From the NCBI GenBank assembly GCA_021153285.1, contig JAGKTT010000032.1, positions 1 to 53,456 on the forward strand: 53,456 bases of DNA. Reading direction: 5' to 3'. The notes under the pieces are model-generated. The model saw only the letters and a program-made list of their open reading frames with translations, was not told the DNA's origin and ran no database searches. Within the stretch, counting starts at the first letter, position 1, and every line of letters starts with the position of its first letter. Source of the stretch: Bacteroidia bacterium. GTDB taxonomy: Bacteria; Bacteroidota; Bacteroidia; Bacteroidales; UBA932. Below, one piece after another: positions 35,537-44,346 of the stretch. The position numbers were made by a program, and so were the translations under genes.

Positions 35537-36558
35537 TAGAAGAGTTTAGGGACGAACTCAGTGAGGTAGATCCTCCAGTTTCTCCAGATATGACCGCCAC
35601 CGTTCTCGAGGTACTCGTGTGGGTAGTTGTTGTCCTGGAGTTTCTTTACGAAGTCTCTGTTGGCCTGGATGAGGAAGTCAGTGTCGCCGCAACCGATCCA
35701 AAGGAGTGCAGGCTTCTTGCTGAAGTATGTCTCAAGCTTCTTGTCGAAGTCCTGATACATAGGTGATACAGAAGCGTCGCTTACTCCGATGGCAGCTGAG
35801 AACATACCAGAATATCCGAACATGTCAGGATTGTTGAGGCTGATGTAAAGAGTGTGGAAGCCACCCATTGACAGACCGCAGATAGCGCGGCTCTGCTTCT
35901 TCGCTATAGTCTTGTAGTTGCTGTCGATGAACTTCACGATCTCTGGGAATGCAGTCTCGAATGTTCCCTCCATTGTCTGAGGAAGCTGCATTGTCGGACG
36001 AGTGTAGCCGGTTGAGTTCTCACCTGGAGCAGCCTCCTGAGAGATGTTGCCGTTAGTGAAGACAACGATCATTGGCTTAGCCTTGCCCTGAGCGATGAGG
36101 TTGTCGAGGATCTGAGCGGCGCGGCCCTGAGCGATCCATGCGTCCTCGTCACCACCGATTCCGTGGAGGACGTAGAGGACAGGGTAGCGTGTCTTCGCTG
36201 TAGGGTTGTATCCGGCTGGAGTATAGACAGAGAGTCTGCGGTCGAAGCCTGCAGTTGCGCTCTCCTTGAAGTCGGTAGTGTACTCCCAAATCCCGTTTTT
36301 GCCCTCCTTGAGTTCTCCTACTCCCGGAGCGTCATAAGTCATTTCCTGATCACCCATCTTGAATGTCATTCTCTGAGTGGGGAGGAAGTCACCTGATACG
36401 GTTACTTTCACAGCTTTAGGTGCCTGATAACGGAATGTTACAGTTCCGTCTTCATTTACTACTGGCGATTCTACTGATGCTCCGCCCCAGAGAGCCTGCT
36501 GGGCGAATGCGCTGCCCGCCACTAAAAGGGCTGCTGCAATTGTTATTATTTTCTTCAT
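35536..36558 (-). CDS. Secreted CE1-like esterase with shortened E-set domain
   Basis: The 340-residue protein has a signal peptide (1-19, AFAQ), an incomplete N-terminal beta-sandwich and a complete esterase domain. The Ser is in GLSMGG (about 231) and the His in GGHIWRNWRIY. Compared with the paralogues at 30721 and 36650 it goes straight from GIWEYTTDF to FDRRLSVYTPAGY. It lacks about 55 residues that hold the second half of the sandwich and the linker (YxxxVDGxxxxDP). The frame is kept, so this is an in-frame deletion and the catalytic part should still work. It has its own -7 element (36596-36603), so a sub-operon of four genes may start here. Confidence 0.88.
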   Translation of the reverse strand: MKKIITIAAALLVAGSAFAQQALWGGASVESPVVNEDGTVTFRYQAPKAVKVTVSGDFLPTQRMTFKMGDQEMTYDAPGVGELKEGKNGIWEYTTDFKESATAGFDRRLSVYTPAGYNPTAKTRYPVLYVLHGIGGDEDAWIAQGRAAQILDNLIAQGKAKPMIVVFTNGNISQEAAPGENSTGYTRPTMQLPQTMEGTFETAFPEIVKFIDSNYKTIAKKQSRAICGLSMGGFHTLYISLNNPDMFGYSGMFSAAIGVSDASVSPMYQDFDKKLETYFSKKPALLWIGCGDTDFLIQANRDFVKKLQDNNYPHEYLENGGGHIWRNWRIYLTEFVPKLF

Positions 36559-36595
36559 ATTTATTGTTTTGGTGTTATTTCCATATGGAATCGGA

Positions 36596-36603
36596 CAAAG
36601 TTA
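36596..36603 (-). promoter_or_regulatory. Internal -7 element in the esterase operon
   Basis: TAACTTTG on the minus strand matches TAnnTTTG and lies 37 bases before the ATG of the 340-residue esterase. The 91-base gap here is longer than the others in this operon, which supports an internal promoter. The -33 TTG is absent. Confidence 0.45.
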
Positions 36604-36649
36604 TAACTCTTTTGCAGATTTTTCTTTAACGTCCGGTATAACGTGCATA

Positions 36650-37795
36650 TTATTTAAAAAGAAGTGGAGCGAATGTGTTGAGATAGAGTCTCCAGTTAGC
36701 CCAGACGTGACCACCTTCGCTTACATAATAAGTGTGCTCAAGACCGTTTGCTGTGAGAGCTGCGTCAAGTGAATTTGCATTCTCAAAGAGGAAGTCTGTG
36801 TTTCCACATGCAAGCCAGTAAAGCTTGTAGCCTGCCTTCTTGATGCCCTGGAGCTGTGCGTCAAGCTCAGGTGTTCTCTCTGCACCCATAGATAAAGGAC
36901 AAATATAGTCAAAAGTATTTGGATACATGCCAGAAGCTGCGATTGTGTGACCGCCACCCATAGAAAGACCTGCGATAGCTCTGTGAGACTTCTTTGCCAC
37001 TGTGCGGTAGTTCTTCTCGATGAAAGGAACGATCTCCTCAACGAGGCTCTTCACATAGAGGTTCCTGTTCTCAGGATTTCTCCAATCGTACTCAGTTGTA
37101 GGAAGACCGAAAGTCTGGGCAGCCTGCTGGTTAGGGTTGCCGTTAGGCATGACCACGATCATAGGCTTTGCGAGACCCTTTGCGATGAGGTTGTCAAGGA
37201 TCTGAGCCGTACGGCCCATTGAACTCCATGCCTCCTCGTCTCCACCTGCTCCGTGAAGGAGGTAAAGAACAGGGTACTTAGCCTTAGGGTTAGCCTCATA
37301 TCCGTAAGGAGTGTAGACTGTAAGACGACGGTTGATGCCGAGAATCTTGCTGTCATACCAAGGATGGCTTACAGTACCTCTCTGCTCGGCAGGTTTGTAG
37401 TTCTCGGTGCGCTCGCCGTCAACAAGGAGCATGCTGAGATAGCGTGAGCCGTCACGCTGAACCATCACGTTCTGAGGGTCGTTTACAGAAACGCCGTCAG
37501 CGACGAAGTTATATGTGTAGATCTCTGGCTCAGGCAGCGGAATGGTTACTTCCCATACATTGTTCTCGCCTCGGGTCATGTCGACTGTACCGCCCCAAGG
37601 GTTTGGCATCCAAGAACCGCTGAGCTTTACTACTGTTGCGTAATCTGCCTTGAGTCTGAAAGTTACGCTGTCATTTCGGATTTCAGGAGAAACCACGGGC
37701 TTCTGGCCCCAGAAGGCGAAGTTTGTAAGCTCCTGGGCGCAAAGAGCACTCGCTGCCATCATAAGTGATGCAAGTGCTATGATAATACGTTTCAT
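36650..37795 (-). CDS. Secreted CE1-like esterase with E-set/CBM48-like domain
   Basis: The 381-residue protein starts at the ATG at 37795, which gives a clean signal peptide (MKRIIIALASLMMAASALCAQ is the region; cleavage after CAQ). An upstream in-frame start at 37846 would place 17 charged or polar residues ahead of it and is rejected. The E-set domain (about 30-135, IYTYNFVADGVSVNDP) is complete, and the esterase domain has Ser in GLSMGG (about 278) and His in GGHVWANWRLY. It follows the Trp-rich surface protein gene across a GC-rich hairpin. Confidence 0.9.
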   Translation of the reverse strand: MKRIIIALASLMMAASALCAQELTNFAFWGQKPVVSPEIRNDSVTFRLKADYATVVKLSGSWMPNPWGGTVDMTRGENNVWEVTIPLPEPEIYTYNFVADGVSVNDPQNVMVQRDGSRYLSMLLVDGERTENYKPAEQRGTVSHPWYDSKILGINRRLTVYTPYGYEANPKAKYPVLYLLHGAGGDEEAWSSMGRTAQILDNLIAKGLAKPMIVVMPNGNPNQQAAQTFGLPTTEYDWRNPENRNLYVKSLVEEIVPFIEKNYRTVAKKSHRAIAGLSMGGGHTIAASGMYPNTFDYICPLSMGAERTPELDAQLQGIKKAGYKLYWLACGNTDFLFENANSLDAALTANGLEHTYYVSEGGHVWANWRLYLNTFAPLLFK

Positions 37796-37815
37796 AGTTG
37801 TCTTATGTGGTTGAA

Positions 37816-37845
37816 TGCAGGCCGCCCATAGATAGACGGCCTGCA
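37816..37845 (-). terminator. GC-rich hairpin between surface protein and esterase genes
   Basis: A 9-bp perfect stem (TGCAGGCCG at 37816-37824 with CGGCCTGCA at 37837-37845) has a 12-base loop. No T run follows on the minus strand. It may protect the 3' end of the upstream transcript or partly terminate, giving more SusC/SusD/surface protein than downstream enzymes. Confidence 0.5.
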
Positions 37846-37923
37846 ATTATTCTATTAAATTAAAGGGTCATTGGACCAACGTAACGTGCGTTGACTGCCG
37901 AGCTCTCGAGAGTGATAGTGTAA

Positions 37924-39150
37924 GTGTCACCGTCAACAGCAACAGTAAGGGTGCCGTCAAGTACCTTAGCCTCTGCGACAGCTGCACCGTCAGCTACAGC
38001 CCACCAGCAAGTGCCCCAGTTCTCGAATACCATACCGATACCCCAGAGGTCACCTGGATCCCAACCGATACCGAATTCGCCTTCAGCGATTGTACCGCCT
38101 GTTGCACATGCAGTGTAAGTGCCAGGAGCGAGTTTGCCGTCAGCAGAGTAGACATCGAGTGCGAGGTAGTGTCCTTCACCTTCCCATGTTGTCTGCCATG
38201 TAGTCGGATCTTGAGTAGAAGAGATTCCCTCCTCAGCGAGGTTGATTGTAACTGAGTTTGTGCCGTTTGCTACATTGCTTGTTGCAGAAAGGAGAACAGA
38301 AAGCTCTGTGCCTTCGAATTCAGGTTCTTCACCACCACCAAGGTTTACTACTTCGATAGGAGCGCCAGTACCGTCAACGAACTGTGCTACCGGATAAGTG
38401 AATTTAGCATTGACAAGAGTAGACTTCAGCTTGATTACAAGGTCAGTACCCTCAACGAGCACCTGAACAGTACCGTCTGTTACCTTGCCAGCTGCAACAG
38501 CTGCACCGCCAGCAACATTCCACCAGCAAGTACCCCAGTTCTCGAATACCATACCGATACCCCAGAGATCGCCTGGATCCCAACCGATACCGAACTCACC
38601 AGCGTTGATTGTTCCGCCAACTGCAGATGCATTGTATGTACCTGTGTAAAGCTTACCATCCTCTGAATAGATGTCAAGTGCAAGGTAGTTACCCTCGCCT
38701 TCCCATACAGTCTGCCATGTGGCTGGATCAGTTGTAGATGAAATGCCGTCTGTTCCTAGGTTGAGAGTGAGAGACTTGGTGCCGTTTGCTACGTTGCTTG
38801 TAGCTGAGAGGAGGTTAGTCAGCTCGACATAATCAGTGTCATCAACGTTTCCGCCACCACCGAGAGCAGGGTCGGTAAGAGCGTCGATAGCACCCTCATA
38901 CTTAGTCCAGAGCATACCCTTGCCTTCGCCGGATACGAGCTCGATAACCCACTTAGATCCCTTTCTTGTTACAGTAACAGTACCCTCAGTAACCTTCTGG
39001 TTGATAGTTGCTGCACCATTTGCAACATCCCACCAGCAAGTACCCCAGTTCTCGAATACCATACCGATACCCCAGAGGTCACCTGGATCCCAGCCGATAC
39101 CGAACTCACCAGGGTTGATTGCACCACCTGTTGCGCAAGCAGTGTAAGTA
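37924..39150 (-). repeat. Coding tandem repeats of the surface protein
   Basis: The block CACCAGCAAGTnCCCCAGTT plus the following 40 bases occurs at about 38003, 38523 and 39032, spaced 520 and 509 bases. This is a three-fold internal duplication of the gene at the DNA level. The high identity could allow copy-number change or assembly collapse. Confidence 0.85.
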
Positions 39151-39612
39151 CCCTCGTGGAGGTATCCGTCCTCAGAGTAGATGTCGAGGGCGAGATAGTT
39201 ACCTGTTCCTGTCCATACAGTCTGCCATGTAGTTGGATCTGTAGTAGATGAAATGCCGTCAGTTCCAAGGTTGATTGTCAATGAGTTAGTGCCGCTTGCA
39301 ACATTGCTTGTAGCAGAAAGGAGAGTTGTAAGCTTGACTGGCTCCGGATCAGCCTCGTATACGAGAGCGACAGTACTCTTAACCTCGATTACTGACTCGT
39401 CAGCAAGCCAGAGGATACCAGCGAAAGTATATGTGCCTTCTCCCTGAGATACCTTGATGGAACCTGTCTCAACAGGAATGCTGTTGAATGTTGTACCGCC
39501 ATTGCCTACGATATATGTGTTCTTCTTAGCTTGATCTGCAGTAGCAGGAGTATAGCTTCCGTCTGCAAGGAAATATTTGTCACCAACAAGCTTCGTTTCA
39601 TAATATTCATCT

Positions 39613-39641
39613 GTTATAGATTCTTCACTTCGTTCAGAAGG
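39613..39641 (-). repeat. Dispersed repeat type I between SusD and the truncated gene
   Basis: On the minus strand the sequence reads CCTTCTGAACGAAGTGAAGA then ATCTATAAC. It carries the TTCTGA...GAATCTAT ends of the type I repeats. It begins nine bases after the SusD stop codon and ends just before the start-like remnant of the truncated gene. Confidence 0.7.
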
Positions 39642-39650
39642 TCAGGTTGA

Positions 39651-41204
39651 TTACCAGCCTGGGTTCTGCTTGATGTTAGGGTTGAGACGGATCTCTGTAC
39701 CTGGATAAGGGAGGAGATTGTGCTTTGCCTTGAAGCCAAACTTTGAAGGATCGTTGTTGTAAACCTTCTTCTCCACCTGGCCGTTATGGTTGAGGAGAGG
39801 ACAGTAGCTACCCTGATCCTTCATCTTAGCCTCTGCAATGCCCCAACGGAGCATATCCTGGAAACGTGTACCCTCACCGCAAAGCTCGATTCTCTTCTCT
39901 CTGCGGATCTCATCGATAGTGTAGCTTCCCTGTGTAGGAGCCTGAGCTCTTGTGCGGATGATGTTCATATACTCGGCAGCCTTGCCAGCATTGCCGTTTT
40001 CTGCGTGAGCCTCAGCAGCGCAGAGAAGAACTTCAGCATAACGCATCCACTGTCTGTTGCTGTCGTCAACGAAGTTGGAGCCTGCAGCAGGAACCTGCTC
40101 TGCGGTGATTCTCCACTTCCACATAAAGTAACCCTCACTGATGATTGTGTTTCCTTCCTTGACATTGATGCCCATCTGGGTCATCTGCTCCCAAGTCTTC
40201 ATTGTAGCGTTGAGACGGTAACCGTTCTCGCCCTCTACAGCAACGAAGTCATTGTAAAGATTCTCCTGAGGACTGAGGAAGCCCCATCCGAGACCTGCAA
40301 GACCTGCGTTTGTACAGCAGTTGTCAACGAGCTTGTCGGTACGGTAGTGGATCATAAGGTGAAGCATTGTGAAGTTGTTCCATACGTTGTTAGGGTCACT
40401 GATCTTAATGCTCTCGAACATACTTTCACAGTTCTGCTTTGCAGAGAATGCAATCACGTTCTCATAATCATTGTAAAGTCTGTAGAGACCGCTGTTGATG
40501 ATTGAATCGAAAGTCTTTGCAGCCTCATCATATTTCTTCTGCCAGAGGTAAGCCTTGCCGAGGAGTGCCTGAGCGAACTGCTTTGTAACTCTCCATGTCT
40601 TGTCGTCAGCATTAGCCTTCTGGGTGAGGTAGCCAGACTCGATTGCCTCTGTGAGGTCCTTCTCAACGAGTGCCCAAAGCTCTTCTGTTGTTCCGTTAGG
40701 CATCTGATATTCAGATGGCTCGAGTTCGTGGTCAACGAGAGGCGGATTGCCCCACATAGAGATAAGCTCGAAGTATGACCAAGCACGGAATACCTTAGCC
40801 TCAGCTCTTGCGCGAAGCTGGATTTCAGACTCTTCAGGAACGTGTCCGAGAACTACGTTAGCCTTGTAAATGATGCCATAGTAGCTGGTGAACATACCTT
40901 CGAGGTATCCCTGATCAGTTCCGAATGTAAACTCGTTGAGACCCTCGAGGTCAGCGTTGTCGTTACGTCCGCCGCCGCCAGCCCAGAAGTCGTCTGTAAG
41001 CATATTCTTTCCGAGGACGTAGTTCATTTCGTTGTTCTTGACCTGAATGTAGCAGGAAACGATGGCAGCCTCTGCCTCTTCATCGGTCTGATAGTAGGTC
41101 TCATAGTTCTGCACACCGTGCTGAGGAATGTCCAGCATGTGGTTGCAGGAACTGAATGCGGCAGTAGCCGCAGTCAAGGCCAAAATTATATATCTTGTTT
41201 TCAT
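39651..41204 (-). CDS. susD: SusD/RagB-family surface glycan-binding lipoprotein
   Basis: The 517-residue protein has a lipoprotein signal (AAFSSC, Cys at 20), the SusD helical repeat fold (AYLWQKKYDEAAKTFDSII; MRYAEVLLCAAEAHAENG) and the usual ending LNPNIKQNPGW. It forms the lid of the SusC transporter on the outer membrane and captures oligosaccharides. It lies 20 bases after susC. The complete C-terminus shows that the damage to the next gene did not touch it. Confidence 0.95.
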   Translation of the reverse strand: MKTRYIILALTAATAAFSSCNHMLDIPQHGVQNYETYYQTDEEAEAAIVSCYIQVKNNEMNYVLGKNMLTDDFWAGGGGRNDNADLEGLNEFTFGTDQGYLEGMFTSYYGIIYKANVVLGHVPEESEIQLRARAEAKVFRAWSYFELISMWGNPPLVDHELEPSEYQMPNGTTEELWALVEKDLTEAIESGYLTQKANADDKTWRVTKQFAQALLGKAYLWQKKYDEAAKTFDSIINSGLYRLYNDYENVIAFSAKQNCESMFESIKISDPNNVWNNFTMLHLMIHYRTDKLVDNCCTNAGLAGLGWGFLSPQENLYNDFVAVEGENGYRLNATMKTWEQMTQMGINVKEGNTIISEGYFMWKWRITAEQVPAAGSNFVDDSNRQWMRYAEVLLCAAEAHAENGNAGKAAEYMNIIRTRAQAPTQGSYTIDEIRREKRIELCGEGTRFQDMLRWGIAEAKMKDQGSYCPLLNHNGQVEKKVYNNDPSKFGFKAKHNLLPYPGTEIRLNPNIKQNPGW

Positions 41205-41224
41205 TTCTTCTTTATTTTATATGG

Positions 41225-44200
41225 TTAGAACGTAATGCTTACACCGGCAACAACCTTCTTTGAGGTAGGGAAGCTACCCTTGTCGACTCCCATATTGGTA
41301 ACTTCTGGGTCAAATCCCGGATAATCGCTGAATGTGATGAAATCATCAAGTGATGCATAAACACGGAGGTTCTGAACCTTGATTGTCTTCATCCACTTCT
41401 GAGGGAATGTGTAACCGAGCTGGATCTGCTTGATCTTGAAGTAATTACCGTTGAAGATAGATGCTGAAGAAAGATAATACTTATCCATTTCAGTTGCACC
41501 TGCTCTTGGCTTGCTTCCGTTCGGATTGGTTGTCTTGTTCCATCTGTCCTCGGTGAAGTAAGTGAGTTTGTTGAGTGTATAGTCAGAACGGTTGAGACAG
41601 CTGTAGATGTCACCGCCTGCTGCACCTGTACCGAATACGATCAGGTCGAAGCCCTTCCATGCAGCTGTGAGTGTGATACCGTAAGTCAGGTCTGCGAAAC
41701 CCTTACCGATCATAGTCTTGTCAGAGTCTGTGATCTGACCGTCATTATCGAGATCCTTGAATGTAGGGTTACCTGTCTCAGGATTGATGCCGTCGAATTC
41801 ATAACCATAGAAGTACCAGGCTGGCTTGCCTACCTCGAAGCGTGTGATGGCTCCGTAAGTGTGGAATGTCTGGCCGTCGATTGCGTCGAGAGTCTCGTGG
41901 ATATGAGTTACCTTGTTCTTGATTGTAGAAAGGTTACCGCGTACACCATAGCTGAACTCGCCGATATTGTCCTGCCATCCGAGTTCGAACTCGAAACCGG
42001 TGTTGCTGATGTTACCTGCGTTTACAGGAGAAGCTGTATTACCTACTACTGTAGATGGTGTGATACCAGAAACGATAAGGTCCTTTGTGTCCTTCTTGAA
42101 CCAGTCTGCGCTGAATGAGAGACGGTTGTTGAAGAAACGTGAGTCGATACCTACGTTGGTCTGCTCTGAAGTCTCCCACTTGAGTTCCTTGTTACCTGTT
42201 GCTGATGGAGCGTAACCGTTGATATACTCAGTGCCGTTACCTGTAGGATAAGAACCTGTACCGCCGATAACTGTAGCATATCTGTATCCTCCAAGGCTTG
42301 AGAGCGAACCGTTCTGTCCCCATGAAGTACGGAACTTCAAGTGTGAGAGCCAGCTTCTTGTATCCTGCATGAACTTCTCGTTAGAGATCACCCAACCAGC
42401 TGAAACTGCAGGGAAGTAACCCCATCTTGTCTCTACTGGAAGCACGCTGCTGTCGGCTGCGTCAGCACGGAGAGATGCCTGGAAGAGATATTTGCCCTGA
42501 TATTCATAATTGATACGGCCGAAATATGAGTTCTTTCTAGAGAAGTTAGCCTCACCACCGCTTACGCTGTCCTCAGCATTGGCTGTTGCGTATGCGAAAT
42601 ACCAGAAAAGTGGATCGTCCTTCTGGAATCCGAGGTCTGTGTCGCTTCCGTGCTTGTCACCGCTTACGCCGAAGTTGCGGCTCTCAGTGAAGCTGGTACC
42701 GAGCATGAGACCGAAGTCGTGACCCTTGAAGCTCTTATTATAGTTAAGGAAGTTCTCCCACTGCCAATATGTGCTTGCGTATGTGCTTGCGCTTACTGAA
42801 AGATAGTTCTGGTGGTGCATTGCATTTGCATAGTAGTCGTGTCCTACCGAGTAAGACTCCGAGCTTGAGAGACGGTAACCCAAACGTGATGTTATAGTAA
42901 GACCCTTGATAGGCATGAAGTTGATGTAGGTAGTACCGTTGATGTTGTAACCTCTGCTGTCATTGTCGCTTGCATCGCGCATTATGAGAGGGTTCTGGTT
43001 CTCTGATGTGTTGAAGTTAGATACACCATATACATTACCCTTTCCGTCACCGAGCATAGGAGCGTGGTCACCGTAATAGATGTCAGCCATATGCTTAGGA
43101 AGGTTGTCGATAGCGTAGAGAGGCTTTGTAAGAGGGTCGAGGTTGAGGACTGCGAGAAGGTATGAACCATACTCTGAACCTTCAGATACCGAGCTTGACT
43201 TGTAGTACTCGATCTGGTTGTTGGTACCGATCTCGAGCCAAGGCTTGATCTTCCAGCTTGCGTTGATCATGCCGGTAAGACGCTCATAGAAGTCCTTTTT
43301 ACCTGCAACGATACCGTCGTTGTTGAGGTAAGATCCTGATACATAGATTGATTTGCTTGCGTCACCTGCTGAGAATGTGATGTTGTGGCGCTGCATTGCA
43401 GAATTTTCGAAGCCGACCTTTGTCCAGTCTGTGTTTGTCTCGAAATCCCAGTTGTTGTAGAAGTTCTCGAGAGAAATGAGACCAGCCTCAGAGTAATAAT
43501 CGATATACTGCTCAGCGTTCATCATCTGAGGAACGCGTGCAAGGCTCTGTGAAGTGTACTGGTAGTCGTAAGTGATCTTACCGTTACCCTTACCCTTCTT
43601 GGTAGTCACGAGGACAACTCCGTTACCGGCCTCTGCACCGTAGATCGCTGCTGATGCACCGTCCTTGAGTACCTCCATTGACTCGATGTCGTTAGGATCG
43701 ATACCTGCAAGACTTCCGATACGTCCGTCCACTACTACGAGAGGGTCGCTGTTACCATTGGAACCGATACCGCGGATTCTGATTGCGGGAGATGCACCTG
43801 GCTTTGCAGATGAAGTGAGCACCTGTACACCTGAAGTCTTACCCTGAAGAGCCTGTGATGCTGTGGTGATGGTACGAGCCTCGATGTCCTGAGACTTCAC
43901 CTGAGATACAGATCCGGTGAGGGAACTCTTCTTCTGGACACCATAACCTACAACGACTGTCTCTTCGAGCATCTCGTTGTCTGGTTCCATATTTACGTTG
44001 ATTGTACCATTGATGGCTGTCTTGTCTATTGTAAGATAGCCGATGTACGAGAACTCGAGTGTCGAGCCTGCGGCTGCGGTAATCTCATAGTTACCGTTTC
44101 CGTCAGTCATGACTCCGTTCTGAGTTCCTTTCTCGATGACGCTGACCCCGACCATAGGGCTGTTCAGTTCATCAATGATTTTACCGGTCACCTTCACCAG

Positions 44201-44293
44201 ATTCTGTGCAGAAACTGTGAGAGAGCCGGCCAGAATGAGAAGCATTGCCATTGCAGTGCCCAGCATTCTTGAGAATGTTGAATTGGTTCTCAT
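41225..44293 (-). CDS. susC: SusC/RagA-family TonB-dependent outer membrane transporter
   Basis: The 1022-residue protein has a signal peptide (about 1-29, VSAQ), a carboxypeptidase-regulatory-like domain (about 30-115), a TonB box (LEETVVVGYGVQKKSSLTGS, about 111-130), a plug domain (about 120-235) and the large beta-barrel ending in SITF. It imports glycan fragments across the outer membrane with SusD. No standard -7 element is seen in the 53 bases before it, so it is probably transcribed with the carboxylesterase gene upstream. Confidence 0.96.
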   Translation of the reverse strand: MRTNSTFSRMLGTAMAMLLILAGSLTVSAQNLVKVTGKIIDELNSPMVGVSVIEKGTQNGVMTDGNGNYEITAAAGSTLEFSYIGYLTIDKTAINGTINVNMEPDNEMLEETVVVGYGVQKKSSLTGSVSQVKSQDIEARTITTASQALQGKTSGVQVLTSSAKPGASPAIRIRGIGSNGNSDPLVVVDGRIGSLAGIDPNDIESMEVLKDGASAAIYGAEAGNGVVLVTTKKGKGNGKITYDYQYTSQSLARVPQMMNAEQYIDYYSEAGLISLENFYNNWDFETNTDWTKVGFENSAMQRHNITFSAGDASKSIYVSGSYLNNDGIVAGKKDFYERLTGMINASWKIKPWLEIGTNNQIEYYKSSSVSEGSEYGSYLLAVLNLDPLTKPLYAIDNLPKHMADIYYGDHAPMLGDGKGNVYGVSNFNTSENQNPLIMRDASDNDSRGYNINGTTYINFMPIKGLTITSRLGYRLSSSESYSVGHDYYANAMHHQNYLSVSASTYASTYWQWENFLNYNKSFKGHDFGLMLGTSFTESRNFGVSGDKHGSDTDLGFQKDDPLFWYFAYATANAEDSVSGGEANFSRKNSYFGRINYEYQGKYLFQASLRADAADSSVLPVETRWGYFPAVSAGWVISNEKFMQDTRSWLSHLKFRTSWGQNGSLSSLGGYRYATVIGGTGSYPTGNGTEYINGYAPSATGNKELKWETSEQTNVGIDSRFFNNRLSFSADWFKKDTKDLIVSGITPSTVVGNTASPVNAGNISNTGFEFELGWQDNIGEFSYGVRGNLSTIKNKVTHIHETLDAIDGQTFHTYGAITRFEVGKPAWYFYGYEFDGINPETGNPTFKDLDNDGQITDSDKTMIGKGFADLTYGITLTAAWKGFDLIVFGTGAAGGDIYSCLNRSDYTLNKLTYFTEDRWNKTTNPNGSKPRAGATEMDKYYLSSASIFNGNYFKIKQIQLGYTFPQKWMKTIKVQNLRVYASLDDFITFSDYPGFDPEVTNMGVDKGSFPTSKKVVAGVSITF

Positions 44294-44346
44294 GTTTTTG
44301 ATGGTTAATGGTTAGTGTTTAGTATTGTGATTTGTGAAATATCGGA

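Larger units (their letters stand above)
37860..39641 (-). pseudogene. Trp-rich triple-repeat surface protein, 5'-truncated (no start codon or signal peptide)
   Basis: The open frame runs from just after a stop at 39642-39644 to the TAA at 37860. It encodes three near-identical units of about 170 residues with the shared core WDPGDLWGIGMVFENWG and a following TCWW. A diverged, incomplete unit precedes them (YFLADGSYTPATADQ and on). The order SusC-SusD-this gene suggests a surface glycan-binding protein of the SusE/F position; the clustered Trp residues fit sugar stacking. There is no ATG, GTG or TTG in the first 120 codons. The first possible start (TTG at 39281) lies inside a repeat unit and gives no signal peptide. 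An out-of-frame ATGAATATTATGAAACG remnant at about 39590-39609 looks like the old start. A dispersed repeat lies at the break. If expressed from 39281 the product would be 473 residues. Confidence 0.7.

Noticed and set aside
37924..39150. Regularly spaced repeats as a CRISPR array
   Set aside because: The period is about 510-520 bases and the repeats are in-frame protein units; spacers are not unique short sequences.
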